A stretch of 64,000 nt of DNA, taken from Arthrobacter sp. UKPF54-2. GTDB taxonomy: Bacteria > Actinomycetota > Actinomycetes > Actinomycetales > Micrococcaceae. The position numbers were made by a program, and so were the translations under genes. Position 1 is the stretch's first letter, and each line of letters opens with the position of its first letter. Location: positions 1,364,001 to 1,428,000 of the forward strand of contig NZ_CP040174.1 in assembly GCF_007858535.1 (NCBI RefSeq), given 5' to 3'. Shown here piece after piece: positions 40,853-50,874 of this stretch. The notes beneath the pieces are model-generated. The model was given only the letters and a program-made list of their open reading frames with translations. It did not search any database and was not told where the DNA came from.

Positions 40853-40989
40853 GGTGTCACGCCGTGCATGTTATTTTGCGTCCGATACTTGGGAATCCCC
40901 GCAGTACCGCGGACGGTCGACCATGGCTGACGCAAAAGACTGTGTGGCGTGACGGTCAGTGGCTAAAAACAGCCCCGGCGGCCGGACGC

Positions 40990-41982
40990 CTAGTTGCTCA
41001 GCTGCGGCGTGAGCTTCACCGTGTCGCCGTCGATGTCCAGGCGGGTGGTGAAGCTAAAGTCGTGGACCGCGTTGAGCTCGGTGACGGCGCCGGTGAAGAG
41101 GTCCGTCTGCCGCGCCTTGATCCGGGCCTTGCCGTCCAGCGGAGCTACTACCCAGCGGCCGCCGAAGGGCTCGATCTTGACGACGGGATAGTCGGTGATG
41201 CTCCAGTCGATGGTCCCGTCCGCCACGCGGTTGTTGGTGGTGTGGTAGAACGGGCAGTCCGGCTGCAGCTGCTGTTTCTTGTCCGCCTGGTCGGCGCAGT
41301 CGTCGAGGAACTGCTTGACCTTGGCGCTGACCGCGTCCTTGAGGCCGTCGGTGGCTTGGGTGAGCAGGTTCAACGGGGCCGGGGGAGTGTCCCGTCCGGA
41401 GAGGGTTGCCCGGGTCGCCGGGGCGGCGAAGAACTGCCCGTTCAGGGTCGCCTCGTACTCGCCCGGGTAGAACACGGCGAAGGTGTTGCGGCCGTTGGGC
41501 ATGTTCACGGGAACCCCGTTGAGCGTGGCCTGGTTCGAGTTGACGACGGTGACGCTCAGGGTCGGCAGTTCGGCCGGGACAAAGGACCAGTCGTGGAAGA
41601 ACAGCCACTGGGTGCCGGAGCGTTGGAGCAGGAACTCGGTGTGGAGCTGGGCGCCGTTGATGGTGTAGTCGATCGGGACCATAACCTGGTCCCCGCCGCG
41701 GTCCTCCGCGTCGCCGAATTTGACCCCGGAGATCCGCGCGGCGGCGGTCTTCAGCGCCTCGCCGTCGAGCATGGCGGGGTTGCTTTGCGGCACGGTGGCG
41801 TGCAGCAGGCCCAGCGCTTTCCCGCCTTCACCCTTTTGCAGGGCGTCCAGATACTCGCGGACCGGCTGCTGTGGGCTGGCAAGGGAGTTGTTCACCAGGT
41901 TGATGGCGACGACGGCGCCGGCCACGGCGAGCATCAGGCCCATCAGCCACCCGGCTGCAGTCCTGACCAACGCCTGACTCAT
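40990..41982 (-). CDS. Membrane-anchored NTF2/TcaA-like protein
   Basis: About 330-aa protein with one N-terminal membrane anchor (LMGLMLAVAGAVVAINLVNN). An extracytosolic NTF2-like domain follows (PVREYLDALQKGEGGKALGL, near residue 40), then a TcaA-like beta domain containing FYPGEYEATLNGQFF. The ATG at 41982 is given; the in-frame GTG at 41988 may be the true start, because TAACGT lies 7 bases before it and there is no Shine-Dalgarno. Similar architecture occurs in TcaA/YvbJ envelope proteins, which usually have a zinc ribbon that is missing here. Function unknown. Confidence 0.75.
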   Translation of the reverse strand: MSQALVRTAAGWLMGLMLAVAGAVVAINLVNNSLASPQQPVREYLDALQKGEGGKALGLLHATVPQSNPAMLDGEALKTAAARISGVKFGDAEDRGGDQVMVPIDYTINGAQLHTEFLLQRSGTQWLFFHDWSFVPAELPTLSVTVVNSNQATLNGVPVNMPNGRNTFAVFYPGEYEATLNGQFFAAPATRATLSGRDTPPAPLNLLTQATDGLKDAVSAKVKQFLDDCADQADKKQQLQPDCPFYHTTNNRVADGTIDWSITDYPVVKIEPFGGRWVVAPLDGKARIKARQTDLFTGAVTELNAVHDFSFTTRLDIDGDTVKLTPQLSN

Positions 41983-42088
41983 CTGCACGTCTCTTACGTT
42001 ACCTGCACGCCCACTGAATACATGTGTCACAGGGGTCACGTGTGACGCGCACCATCACCGCCGGACGCGTCCGGCGGTGACAGCGCGC

Positions 42089-43789
42089 CTAGCGGCGTCG
42101 GCGCCGGGATGCGGTTCCGAAGACGCCGCGCAGCAGTTCCCGGCCGATCTGGGTGCCCAGCGAGCGAGCCATGCTTTTGAGGCCGCCGCCGAGGGCCCCG
42201 CCCAGGGCGCCGGCGAGATCTCCGGCCATTCCTCCGCCGGAGTCCTGCGGCTGGGACCGCCGCTGCGGTGCGCGTTCCGGTTCGGGCGCCGGGGCGGGAC
42301 GGCTGCTGGGGCGGCCGAGGATTTCTTCCTCGATCCGGCGGGCATCCGCGTCGACGGCGTTGGGGTCCAGTCCGGCCCCGGCGCCCGTGGGCGGCTGCGC
42401 CGCGGAGCCGCCGGCGGCGGGGCCGGTGGACGACGCCGCCCGGCCGGTCAGCTTCTCGTAGGCGGAGACGTTGTCCACGGCCGTGCCGTACTTGGCGAGC
42501 AGGGCGGATCCGGCCACGGTGCTGGCGATAAGCGCGTCCTCACTCGGGCCCATCACGGACTCCGGCGCACGCAGCCGGGTGAGGGCCACAGGGGTGGGTG
42601 CGCCCTTCTCGTTCATCACGGTGATGACGGCCTCGCCGATTCCGGCCGAGGTGAGGGTCTCCTCGAGGTCGTAGTCACTCATCGGGAAGGTGGACACCGT
42701 CGCCTTGAGCGCCTTGGCGTCCTCCGGGGTGAACGCGCGCAGGGCGTGCTGGACCCGGTTGGCCAGCTGGCCCAGGACCTCCGCCGGCACATCCTTCGGT
42801 GTCTGCGTCACGAAGAAGATGCCTACACCCTTGGAGCGGATCAGCCGGACCGTGGTGGTAATCGCGTCCAGGAAGGCTTTGGAGGCGCCGTTGAACAGCA
42901 GGTGCGCCTCGTCCAGGAAGAAGACGAGTTTGGGCTTGTCCAGGTCGCCCGCCTCGGGCAGGTCCTCGAACAGGTCGGCCAGCAGCCACATCAGGAAGGT
43001 CGAGAACAGCATCGGCTTGGTCTGCAGCGTCGGCAGTTCCAGGCAGGTGACGACGCCGCGGCCGTCCGGGGCGGTCCGCAGCAGTTCGGCGGTGTCGAAC
43101 TCCGGCTCGCCGAAGAACTTCTCCATCCCCTGCGCCTCGAGGGTGATCAGTTCGCGGAGGATAACGCCAGCGGTGGACTTGGAGAGGCCGCCCAGGTTCT
43201 CGAGTTCGTCCTTGCCCTCGTCCGAGGTCAGGAACTGGATAACCGCCCGCAGGTCCTTCAAATCGATCAGCTCGAGGTTGTTTTTGTCCGCGAAGTGGAA
43301 GACCAGTTGCAGGCTGGACTCCTGGGTCTCGTTGAGCTCCATCACGCGGGAGAGCAGGATGGGGCCGAACGAGGTGATGGTGGACCGGACCGGGATGCCG
43401 GCGCCGTCGCCGCCGAGGGCCAGGAACTCCACCGGGAACGTCTTGCCGGACCAGGCCTGGCCGATGCTGTCCGTGCGGGCCTTCAGCTTCTCCGAACCGG
43501 AAGCGGCCGTGGCGAGGCCGGAGAGGTCGCCCTTGATGTCAGCGAGGAACACCGGGACGCCGGCGGTGGAGAGTTGTTCCGCCATCATGTGCAGGGTCAC
43601 GGTCTTGCCGGTGCCGGTCGCGCCGGCCACCAGCCCGTGCCGGTTCATCATCGACAGTGGCAGCCTGACGGGGGCCTCTTTGTGGAGTTCGCCGTCGACG
43701 ATCGCGGCTCCCAGCTCGATCGTGGGCCCCTCCAGGGTGTAACCCTTCTGGATGGTGGCGACTTTGTCTGCAGTGGATTTGATGGCCAT
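42089..43789 (-). CDS. HerA-like ATPase (DUF853 family)
   Basis: 566-aa P-loop ATPase of the HerA/FtsK superfamily, DUF853 (YjgR) type. Walker A GATGTGKT is at residues 56-63, FLADIKGDLSGL follows, and Walker B is KLVFFLDEAHLLF near 297, with the arginine-finger region VFFVTQTPKDVP-like (IFFVTQTPKDVPAEVLGQL). The C-terminal ~110 residues are Pro/Ala-rich and disordered, ending in a Gly-rich helix and five basic residues. Often listed as a putative helicase; no partner nuclease (NurA/SIR2-like) is adjacent. The ATG at 43789 has TAAGCT 6 bases upstream and no ribosome binding site. Confidence 0.9.
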   Translation of the reverse strand: MAIKSTADKVATIQKGYTLEGPTIELGAAIVDGELHKEAPVRLPLSMMNRHGLVAGATGTGKTVTLHMMAEQLSTAGVPVFLADIKGDLSGLATAASGSEKLKARTDSIGQAWSGKTFPVEFLALGGDGAGIPVRSTITSFGPILLSRVMELNETQESSLQLVFHFADKNNLELIDLKDLRAVIQFLTSDEGKDELENLGGLSKSTAGVILRELITLEAQGMEKFFGEPEFDTAELLRTAPDGRGVVTCLELPTLQTKPMLFSTFLMWLLADLFEDLPEAGDLDKPKLVFFLDEAHLLFNGASKAFLDAITTTVRLIRSKGVGIFFVTQTPKDVPAEVLGQLANRVQHALRAFTPEDAKALKATVSTFPMSDYDLEETLTSAGIGEAVITVMNEKGAPTPVALTRLRAPESVMGPSEDALIASTVAGSALLAKYGTAVDNVSAYEKLTGRAASSTGPAAGGSAAQPPTGAGAGLDPNAVDADARRIEEEILGRPSSRPAPAPEPERAPQRRSQPQDSGGGMAGDLAGALGGALGGGLKSMARSLGTQIGRELLRGVFGTASRRRRR

Positions 43790-43801
43790 GCCGTTAGCTT
43801 A
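43790..43801 (-). promoter_or_regulatory. -10 element of a probable leaderless promoter (HerA-like gene)
   Basis: Minus-strand TAAGCT, then AACGGC, then the ATG. A 16-base direct repeat (GGCTTTGTTGCGRCGG) lies just upstream, at about 43835-43865. Confidence 0.5.
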
Positions 43802-43875
43802 GCCGGGTCCGGCGGCGCGGACCCGGCATCGGCTTGGCTTTGTTGCGGCGGCTTTGTTGCGACGGAGCGGGGGCT

Positions 43876-44577
43876 CTAGTCGGCGAGGGCCTTGAGGACC
43901 TCCTGCGCCACGTCCTCGCTGGACTGCGGGTTCTGCCCGGTGATGAGGTTGCCGTCGATGACCACGTTGGAGCTCCAGGCCGCACCGTTGTCGATGACGG
44001 AACCCTTCTCCTTCAGCACGTCTTCGACGAACCAGGGCGTGTTCTCCCCGGTGCCCCCGCCGAGCTCCTCTTCGTTGGTGAAGACGGTGAGGCGGCGCCC
44101 TGAGAAGGCGAAGTTTCCGGCGTCGTCGACGGCTTTCAGCAGCCCTGCCGGGCCGTGGCAGAACGGCGCGATGACCTTGCCGGCCGTGTTCGCCTCGATC
44201 AGCAGCCGGCCGAGGTCCGCGTCCTCGAACAGGTCGGCCATGGGCCCGTGGCCGCCGGGCATCACGATCGCGTCGTAGCCGGCAAGGTCGACGTCGGCGA
44301 GCACCAGCGGGGCGGAGAGTTCGGCGTCGATGTCGGCCAGGTACGCGCGGAAAGCGTCGGCCCGGTCCTGGCCGCCCGCCGATTCCGCGGCGAGGCTGAC
44401 CTCGTCCACAGTGGGCTTGGCGCCGCCGGGGGTCGCGATGTGGACGGTGTGCCCGGCGCCGCGCAGGGTCTGGTGCGAGACGACGAGTTCCTCGGCCCAG
44501 TAGCCGGTGGGGTGCTTGGTGCCGTCGCGCATGGTGAGGGAATCTGCTGCGGATACGACCATAAGGATGTTAGCCAT
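43876..44577 (-). CDS. DJ-1/PfpI-superfamily protein (type 1 glutamine amidotransferase fold)
   Basis: 233-aa protein of the Hsp31-like branch. The nucleophile elbow is APFCHGPAGLL (Cys near residue 140), with a conserved Glu/Asp region VMPGGHGPMADLFED ahead of it and a late TGQNPQSSEDVA. Relatives act as glyoxalase III, deglycase or stress chaperones; the exact activity is not predictable. CAGGAGCACAAC precedes the ATG at 44577. It lies 59 bases downstream of an aldo/keto reductase gene reading the same way, so the two could share a transcript and both deal with reactive carbonyls. Confidence 0.9.
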   Translation of the reverse strand: MANILMVVSAADSLTMRDGTKHPTGYWAEELVVSHQTLRGAGHTVHIATPGGAKPTVDEVSLAAESAGGQDRADAFRAYLADIDAELSAPLVLADVDLAGYDAIVMPGGHGPMADLFEDADLGRLLIEANTAGKVIAPFCHGPAGLLKAVDDAGNFAFSGRRLTVFTNEEELGGGTGENTPWFVEDVLKEKGSVIDNGAAWSSNVVIDGNLITGQNPQSSEDVAQEVLKALAD

Positions 44578-44636
44578 GTTGTGCTCCTGTTCCGCCGGCG
44601 TGGAAGCCGGCCGCGGGGGTGGGATAGGGGATGGGC

Positions 44637-45506
44637 CTAGCGTGCGGCGTCGAGCTCCGCGAAGGTGGCGTCATCGAGGACGACGCCGGCGGCGGCAAGG
44701 TTCTCCTCGAGGTGCGTGACGGACCCGGTGCCAGGGATCGGCATCATGACGGGGGAGCGGCGCAACAGCCACGCGAGGGCAACCTGGGAGGTGGTGGCGC
44801 CCAGCCGGGTGGCCGCGTTGTCCAGCGGGCCGCCGGGCCGGGCGAGTTCGCCGGCCGAGATGGGGGCCCACGGGATAAAGCCGATGCCGTTCTCCTCGGC
44901 GTAGCCCAGGACATCCTCGGAGCTGCGGTCGATGAGGTTGTAGCGGTTCTGCACGGTGGAGACGGTGAAGTAGCGCGCGGCCAGCTCAAGCTCGGCCACG
45001 CTGACCTGGGACAACCCCAGCGCCTTGACCTTGCCTTCCTTCTGGAGGTCGCGAAGCACGCTGAACTGCTCCTCCGGGTCCACCTTGGGATCAATCCGGT
45101 GCAGCTGAAGCAGGTCCAGCGCATCGACCTTGAGCTTGCGCAGGCTCAGCTCGGTCTGCTGGCGCAGGTATTCGGGGCGGCCCAACGGCACCCATTCGTT
45201 CGGGCCGGTGCGGGTGAAACCGACCTTGGTGGCGATTTTCAGGCCGTCCCGGTAGGGGTGCAGCGCCTCGGCGAGGATCTCCTCGCTGATGTTGGGGCCG
45301 TAGGAATCGGCGGTGTCGATGAAGTCGACGCCGAGCTCGACGGCGCGGCGGACGACGGCGACGGCCGCGTCCCGGTCGGCAGGTTCGCCCCAGACGCCGT
45401 CGCCGACGATGCGCATGGCGCCAAAGCCCAGGCGGTGCACGGTTCCTAGGTCCTTAAGCTCAATCGTTGCCAATGGTTCCGGATGCTGTGAGGTGTCGTG
45501 GCTCAT
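44637..45506 (-). CDS. Aldo/keto reductase
   Basis: 289-aa NAD(P)H-dependent oxidoreductase. Catalytic residues are in DTADSYGPN (Asp, Tyr), KIATKVGF (Lys) and LLQLHRIDP (His); the cofactor loop is [18 protein letters not shown]. It is distinct from the partial aldo/keto reductase at the window start. There is no obvious ribosome binding site at the ATG at 45506. It is divergent from the LLM oxidoreductase with a 178-base gap, in which no palindrome was noticed. Confidence 0.92.
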   Translation of the reverse strand: MSHDTSQHPEPLATIELKDLGTVHRLGFGAMRIVGDGVWGEPADRDAAVAVVRRAVELGVDFIDTADSYGPNISEEILAEALHPYRDGLKIATKVGFTRTGPNEWVPLGRPEYLRQQTELSLRKLKVDALDLLQLHRIDPKVDPEEQFSVLRDLQKEGKVKALGLSQVSVAELELAARYFTVSTVQNRYNLIDRSSEDVLGYAEENGIGFIPWAPISAGELARPGGPLDNAATRLGATTSQVALAWLLRRSPVMMPIPGTGSVTHLEENLAAAGVVLDDATFAELDAAR

Positions 45507-45684
45507 AAGGGCGGCAACAAGCTAAGGGTGCTGAGTATTCCTCGCCGTCGGCCCTGCCGGTGTTTCCCGCCCGCAGAAATAAGCCGGGCGGCGGCGTCGT
45601 TGGCATCAGTGTGCGTCCGCCGGCATCCCGGCGTGGCCGCCCCCTGATCTTGATCATGCTCCGCAACGAAAGGCCGGCTTTTCC

Positions 45685-46689
45685 GTGACTGTTCCGCTTT
45701 CCATCCTTGACCTGGCAATCATCGGCAAGGGCCAGAGCGCGGCGGACAGCTTCGCCGGCAGCGTGGCCATGGCGCAGCGCGCCGAGGAACTGGGCTACCG
45801 CCGCATCTGGTACGCCGAGCACCACAACATGTCCTCCATCGCTTCCTCCGCGACCAGCGTGCTGATCGCCCACATTGCCGCGCAGACCAAGAGCATCCGG
45901 CTCGGGGCGGGCGGGGTGATGCTGCCCAATCACTCGCCGCTGACCATCGCCGAGCAGTTCGGCACGCTCGAGACCCTGCACCCGGGACGGATCGACCTGG
46001 GCCTGGGCCGCGCCCCCGGCAGCGACCAGAACACCATGCGGGCACTCCGCCGGGACCCGATGAGCGCGGACAGCTTCCCGCAGGATGTCCTGGAGCTGCA
46101 GGGCTACCTGAGCGGACCCACCCGCATCCCCGGCGTCGAGGCCACGCCGGGCAAGGGCACCAACGTGCCGCTGTACATCCTGGGGTCCTCCCTGTTCGGG
46201 GCGAAGCTGGCCGCGCAGCTCGGGCTGCCCTATGCCTTCGCCTCGCACTTTGCCCCGAACGCGCTGCAGGACGCAGTGGCCTTGTACCGCCGCGAGTTCC
46301 GACCTTCCGCGCAGCTGGACGCCCCGCACGTGATCGCCGGCGTCAACGTGATTGCCGCGGACTCCGCCGCGGATGCGCAGGAGATGTTCCGGGCCACCAA
46401 GCGGGCCCGGGTGTCGCTGTTCTTTGGCAACGGCCGCGTTTTCAGCGATGACGAGGCGGACATGATCCTGGATTCGCCGCAGGGCCAGCACATGGCGCAG
46501 ATGATGAAGTACTCCGCGGTGGGCACCCCGGGCGCCGTGGTCGACTACCTCGAGGAGTTCACGGCGCACGCCGACGCCGACGAACTGATCGTCGCGCACC
46601 AGAGCGCCCGGGTGGAGGACAGGCTCCGGTCCGTGGAACTCCTCGCGGAGGCCGCCGGAATCGTTGACTTGGCAGCAGGGCGCCCCTAG
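45685..46689 (+). CDS. LLM-class flavin-dependent oxidoreductase
   Basis: 334-aa luciferase-like (MsnO8/YhbW type) enzyme that uses reduced FMN or F420. The bacterial-luciferase-fold signature is visible as [20 protein letters not shown], followed by [37 protein letters not shown] and a Tyr/His-poor C-terminus. The GTG at 45685 was chosen; an AAAGG lies within 20 bases upstream. The substrate cannot be predicted. Monocistronic: the next gene starts 88 bases downstream and codes for an unrelated secreted protein. Confidence 0.92.
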   Translation: MTVPLSILDLAIIGKGQSAADSFAGSVAMAQRAEELGYRRIWYAEHHNMSSIASSATSVLIAHIAAQTKSIRLGAGGVMLPNHSPLTIAEQFGTLETLHPGRIDLGLGRAPGSDQNTMRALRRDPMSADSFPQDVLELQGYLSGPTRIPGVEATPGKGTNVPLYILGSSLFGAKLAAQLGLPYAFASHFAPNALQDAVALYRREFRPSAQLDAPHVIAGVNVIAADSAADAQEMFRATKRARVSLFFGNGRVFSDDEADMILDSPQGQHMAQMMKYSAVGTPGAVVDYLEEFTAHADADELIVAHQSARVEDRLRSVELLAEAAGIVDLAAGRP

Positions 46690-46777
46690 CGTTAAGCCTG
46701 CCGCGGGCTGCACTCCGGCCACCGGCCACAATGCCGCTTTGCGGTCCGGATTCATCTTCAGAAGTCCAGGTGTCACT

Positions 46778-48115
46778 ATGAAGATCAAGTCCATAGCTGC
46801 ACCCCTGCTGGTGGTCCTCGTGCTGCTGGGAGGTTCCCTTGCGGGAAGCTGGGCGCCGGCCGCCGCCGCAGGCACCACCTACTTCCTCAGCGTTGACGGC
46901 AACGACGACAGCGACGGCACTTCCCCCGGCTCGGCCTGGCAGTCCCTGCTGAAGCTCAACACCACGGTGCTGCAGGCTGGTGACTCCGTGAGTTTCCGGC
47001 GGGGCGACACCTGGACAGGCAGCATCGTGGTCAACCAGAGCGGCACGGCCGACGCCGCCATCACCCTGACCGGCTACGGCGCCGGCAGCACGCCGACCAT
47101 CACCGGCGGCGAATCCAGCGGGCAGGGCGCGAACTGCGTCACGATCAACGGGAACTTCATCACCGTGGACGGCCTGCGCGCCGATTCCTGCGGGTACGCA
47201 GGGTTCAGCGTCTCCGGCGACCACAACACCCTTAAGAACTCCACGGCGACCCACAACGCCGCCGGCATCAAGGTGGGCCAGGGCTCGGATTTCGGCCACT
47301 ATGTGAACAACAACCTCGCCAACAATGACGTGATGAACGTCAACACGCCCGGGATCAACTGCGGTACCCCGCAGTCCGTGAGCTGCAACGACGATTCGGG
47401 CGCCTTCGGCGTGCTGATCAACGGGAGCGACAACGAGTTCACCGGCAACACCGTCACCGGATCCACCGCGAAGTCCTACGATTTTTCCCACGACGGTAGC
47501 GCCTTCGAAATCTTCAACGGGAACCGGAACAGCATTCACCACAACGTGGCCGTGGACAACAACGTGTTCTCGGAGATCGGCCGCTCACCCGGGGCCACCG
47601 CAGACGGCAACACCTACCGCTACAACCTGATCCGCTCCAGCTGCGGCGAAAACTGCTCCCAGGCCACCGGCCTGATCGCCCGGGGACCGAAGTCATCCTT
47701 CGGTCCAACGGACGGCACCGTCTTTGAATTCAACACCGTATGGCTGGATGGCCCCGAGTCCCAGGCCGTGGTGTGCCACGCGGCGTGCCCCGCCTCCACG
47801 GTCATCCGGGGCAACATCCTCGTCGCCGTGCGGAATTCGCTCTGGATCGACGGCACGGGCTGGACCGAACAGGAGAACGTCCTCAACGGGCCCAGCTCGG
47901 TGGAACCCGGCGGCACCTCAACACGGGAGGCGGCAGACTTCGTGGACGCCCCCACCGACCTCCACCCGACCAGCCTGAGTCCCGCGATTGACCGCGCAGG
48001 CACCAGTCCCTTCACCGTAGACCTCGACGGGCAGCCCGTCGCCCAGAACGGCGACTGCCAGGGTGACGCGGGGGCCGACGCCGGAGCCTACGAGTACCAG
48101 GCTCCGGCCTGCTAG
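46778..48115 (+). CDS. Secreted right-handed beta-helix protein
   Basis: 445-aa secreted protein. A signal peptide (KIKSIAAPLLVVLVLLGGSL, then cleavage after an AAA-rich site near residue 30) precedes a pectate-lyase-like beta-helix with many Asn-rich rungs (NGNFITVDGLRADSCGY, NNNLANNDVMNVN, NGNRNSIHHNVAVDNN). Early NDDSDGTSPGSAWQSL is the usual start of such DUF1565-like folds. Several Cys pairs probably stabilise turns. Likely binds or cleaves a polysaccharide, but no catalytic residues can be named. The ATG at 46778 is the only start that gives a good signal peptide. Confidence 0.85.
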   Translation: MKIKSIAAPLLVVLVLLGGSLAGSWAPAAAAGTTYFLSVDGNDDSDGTSPGSAWQSLLKLNTTVLQAGDSVSFRRGDTWTGSIVVNQSGTADAAITLTGYGAGSTPTITGGESSGQGANCVTINGNFITVDGLRADSCGYAGFSVSGDHNTLKNSTATHNAAGIKVGQGSDFGHYVNNNLANNDVMNVNTPGINCGTPQSVSCNDDSGAFGVLINGSDNEFTGNTVTGSTAKSYDFSHDGSAFEIFNGNRNSIHHNVAVDNNVFSEIGRSPGATADGNTYRYNLIRSSCGENCSQATGLIARGPKSSFGPTDGTVFEFNTVWLDGPESQAVVCHAACPASTVIRGNILVAVRNSLWIDGTGWTEQENVLNGPSSVEPGGTSTREAADFVDAPTDLHPTSLSPAIDRAGTSPFTVDLDGQPVAQNGDCQGDAGADAGAYEYQAPAC

Positions 48116-48124
48116 CCGGCGCGG

Positions 48125-49270
48125 CTACTCGCAGGCCACCCCGTCGCCGTCGCGGTCCAGTTTGCTGCTGTATCCGGGCTGCCCGCGGCGGATGGGCGCC
48201 GCGCCCGCGGCCCGCACGGCGGCGCAGTTGGCGTAGACCACCGCGGCCGGGACGACCGCCGCCGGCGGGACGGGAGCGGGGGCCGGGGCAGGTGCTGCCT
48301 GGGCCGGGGCCGCGGGCGGTGCGGCGGCCTGGGCCGGCGGAGCCGCCGCGACTGGTGCGGGGGCCGGCGGCTGCTCGCTGGTGGGGGCCAGGGAGTCCGG
48401 GCAGCTGCCCAGGATCCGGGCCATGGCGTCGTGCTCGGCCTGGGTCACCCAGAGTGCGTAGCTGGCCTTGACCGAGATCTGACGGGCCACGTAGGCGCAG
48501 CGGTAGGACTTGTTCGGCGGCAGCCAGGTGGCGGCGTCGCCGTCGCTCTTTTGCATGTTCGCGGGGCCGTCCACGGCCAGGAGGTTGAGCGGATCATTGG
48601 CGAAGGCGAGCCGCTGGGCCGGGCTGAGCTGCTGGGCGCCCTTCTGCCAGGCGTCGCTGAGCGCCACGACGTGGTCGATCTGGACGGCGGCGCTGGTGTT
48701 GTTGCCGCGGACGAAGTTGATCAGCTTGGCGGTGTAGGGGTCGTTCAGGGCGCCGGAGAGCACAACGCAGTCGCGGGTTCCGGCCTTGAGCGCCACCGCC
48801 GTGAGGTCGCGGCGGAGCGTGTCGTTGCGGGTATCGCAGCCGTTGCGGTCGACGTCGGCCCAGGCCTGGCCGAACTGGTCGCGGGAGTACCCGGTCTTGG
48901 GCGCCCTGCCCTTGACCGGCAAGGTGGCGAGCACGTCGAGGGCCTTGCTGGCGTAGGCCGGCTGCTGGCGCGGAGCCGAGGCCCCGGCCAGGCCGGCGGC
49001 GGGGGCGGTGTCCGGATCCAGGGGGGCGCCGGCGTCGGCCGATGGGCTCGGCGTGGGCGAGGGTGTGGCGGCGGGGGCGGCCGCCGTGGCCGACGTGCTC
49101 TGCGCAACCGGGGCCGTTGTTTCCGCGGCCGGGGCCGGGCCGGCGCAGGCGGTGGACGAGACCAGCAGCAGCCCGGCCACGCCGCAGGCGATCCAGTCCA
49201 CGCCCCGGCGGCGCGCCGTTTCCGGTGCCGTGCCGCCCGACGGGCCGTCTACGGCGCTATTCTTGCGCAA
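48125..49270 (-). CDS. Secreted HNH nuclease with Excalibur domain
   Basis: 381 aa. A hydrophobic segment (about residues 25-42) ends in SSTACAG, suggesting a lipoprotein or secreted form, followed by a Pro/Ala/Ser linker. The nuclease core is GmrSD/DUF1524-like: AVQIDHVVALSDAWQKGA, NDPLNLLAVDGPANMQKSD and the downstream Cys-containing KSYRCAYVARQ. The C-terminus after another Pro/Ala linker is an Excalibur calcium-binding motif, DRDGDGVACE. Probably an extracellular DNase for nutrient scavenging. The start is TTG at 49270 with GGGGGA upstream; a GTG at 49201 is an alternative. Convergent with the beta-helix gene. Confidence 0.88.
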   Translation of the reverse strand: MRKNSAVDGPSGGTAPETARRRGVDWIACGVAGLLLVSSTACAGPAPAAETTAPVAQSTSATAAAPAATPSPTPSPSADAGAPLDPDTAPAAGLAGASAPRQQPAYASKALDVLATLPVKGRAPKTGYSRDQFGQAWADVDRNGCDTRNDTLRRDLTAVALKAGTRDCVVLSGALNDPYTAKLINFVRGNNTSAAVQIDHVVALSDAWQKGAQQLSPAQRLAFANDPLNLLAVDGPANMQKSDGDAATWLPPNKSYRCAYVARQISVKASYALWVTQAEHDAMARILGSCPDSLAPTSEQPPAPAPVAAAPPAQAAAPPAAPAQAAPAPAPAPVPPAAVVPAAVVYANCAAVRAAGAAPIRRGQPGYSSKLDRDGDGVACE

Positions 49271-49391
49271 TCATTCCCCCAGTTTGTGCCTGTTTCCGGG
49301 CCGGTTTTTCGCCCTTTCACAGCCTACCGGCGCCGGTGCCCGAGCCCGGGCAGGCCACGCGGGCCCCGTGCCCGGTGAGGGCCCGGCGGCC

Positions 49392-50318
49392 TCAGGCCAA
49401 TAGCACCGCCACCCCGATCATGGCGGGGACCGCGACGACGGTGGTGATGAGGACGGTGTCCTTGGCGACCGTGAGTCCGGTCCGGTAGCGGTTGGCCACC
49501 ACGTAGACGTTCTGCGCCGTGGGCAGGGCGGAGGTGACCACTACGGCGAACAGCGCCGTGCCCTGCAGGCCGAGGGCGGAGCGGGCGAAGAGGAAGGCGA
49601 GCAGCGGGTGGACGATGAGCTTGAAGCTACTGGCCAGCAGGGTGTCGGTCCGCCGCGCGGCCGAGGCCTGCAGCGGCCGGGACCCGTTGAGGCTCATGCC
49701 GAAAGACAACAGCATGGCCGGGATCGCGGCCCCGCCGATCAGGTGGATGGGCTGCAGGATGAGCGCCGGTACCTCCCAGCCGGCCCCGGCGACGAGCAGT
49801 CCCAGGCCGGAGCCCACGATCATCGGGTTGCGCAGGATCATCAGGACGAAGCTCACGGGGGTGGTGCGGTGCGCGCTGGTGGTGGCATCGAGGATCAGCA
49901 GGTACATCGGGGTGAAGAAGGCGAGCTGGAAGATCAGCAACGGCGCCACATAGCTGGCATCGCCGAGCACGTAGACGGCGATCGGAATGCCGAGGTTGGC
50001 GGAGTTGGCCAGGGAGGCGCTCATGGAGGACACCAGGGCCTCCGGGAGCTGCCGTTTCAGGACGAACCGCACGAGAGCGAAGTAGAGGGCCGCCGTCGTG
50101 ATGGCACCCACCGCGGTCACCAGCAGGGGCGCCGCGAAGATGTCGTGGAGGCGGGCTTTGCTGAGCGTCTCGAACAGCAGGGCCGGGCTCGCCACAAAAA
50201 AGGTCAGGGCGCTGAGGACGGAGCGGGCGTTTTCGCCCAGGATGTTGCGCCGGCCGACGAACATGCCGACGAGGATGATGAACCAGACGACGAAGAATCC
50301 AGCCAGGACGCCTAGCAC
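49392..50318 (-). CDS. AEC-family transporter
   Basis: 308-aa auxin-efflux-carrier-type permease with ten hydrophobic segments in two sets of five. It has the family-typical broken helices NSANLGIPIAVYVLGD and TSALPTAQNVYVVANRY. AEC proteins export or import small organic anions such as malate or malonate. The GTG start at 50318 lies only 10 bases after the panD stop, so the two form an operon, and a pantothenate-pathway substrate is possible but unproven. Low-confidence function, high-confidence family. Confidence 0.9.
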   Translation of the reverse strand: MLGVLAGFFVVWFIILVGMFVGRRNILGENARSVLSALTFFVASPALLFETLSKARLHDIFAAPLLVTAVGAITTAALYFALVRFVLKRQLPEALVSSMSASLANSANLGIPIAVYVLGDASYVAPLLIFQLAFFTPMYLLILDATTSAHRTTPVSFVLMILRNPMIVGSGLGLLVAGAGWEVPALILQPIHLIGGAAIPAMLLSFGMSLNGSRPLQASAARRTDTLLASSFKLIVHPLLAFLFARSALGLQGTALFAVVVTSALPTAQNVYVVANRYRTGLTVAKDTVLITTVVAVPAMIGVAVLLA

Positions 50319-50328
50319 TCCGGCGCTG

Positions 50329-50757
50329 CTAGTTCAGCGTGGCGTTGTTCAACGCGTGCGGCGGGCGCAGGAGCCCGGCCGTGTGGCTTTCCGCCGGATC
50401 GTTGCCGATCTGGACCACCTTGTTGTCCTTGTCCACGTGGACCACCCTGGGGTTGTAGGCCTTGGCCTCTTCCGTGGTCATTTGCGCGTACGTGATCAGG
50501 ATGACGATGTCGTTTTCGTGCATCAGGTGCGCAGCCGCACCGTTGATGCCGATGACGCCGGATCCGCGCTCGCCGGCGATGGTGTACGTTTCCAGCCGCG
50601 CGCCGTTGGTGACGTCGACGATCGCGACCAGTTCTCCGGGCAGGATGTCGGCGGCCTCGAGCAGGTCCAGGTCCACGGTGACCGAGCCGACATAGTGAAG
50701 GTCCGCGTGGGTGACCGTGGCGCGGTGGATTTTGGATTTGAACATTGTTCGATTCAT
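50329..50757 (-). CDS. panD: Aspartate 1-decarboxylase
   Basis: 142-aa pyruvoyl enzyme that makes beta-alanine from aspartate for pantothenate and CoA. The self-cleavage site is Gly24-Ser25 in [13 protein letters not shown], so processing gives a short beta chain and a pyruvoyl-bearing alpha chain. Other marks are Lys9 in FKSKIHR, the Tyr of [11 protein letters not shown], and INGAAAHL. The ATG at 50757 has TAGACT 9 bases upstream and no Shine-Dalgarno. No panB or panC is in the window. Followed directly by the AEC transporter gene. Confidence 0.96.
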   Translation of the reverse strand: MNRTMFKSKIHRATVTHADLHYVGSVTVDLDLLEAADILPGELVAIVDVTNGARLETYTIAGERGSGVIGINGAAAHLMHENDIVILITYAQMTTEEAKAYNPRVVHVDKDNKVVQIGNDPAESHTAGLLRPPHALNNATLN

Positions 50758-50874
50758 AACGTCAACAGTCTAGCGCCGGCGCCGCGGCTGCGCTGTGAGC
50801 CAGGGAACACCGACGTCGGGGTCCGGGCCCGGGCGGCGTGCACGGCTTCAGGCGGCCAGGCCCGGCGTCGGGGG

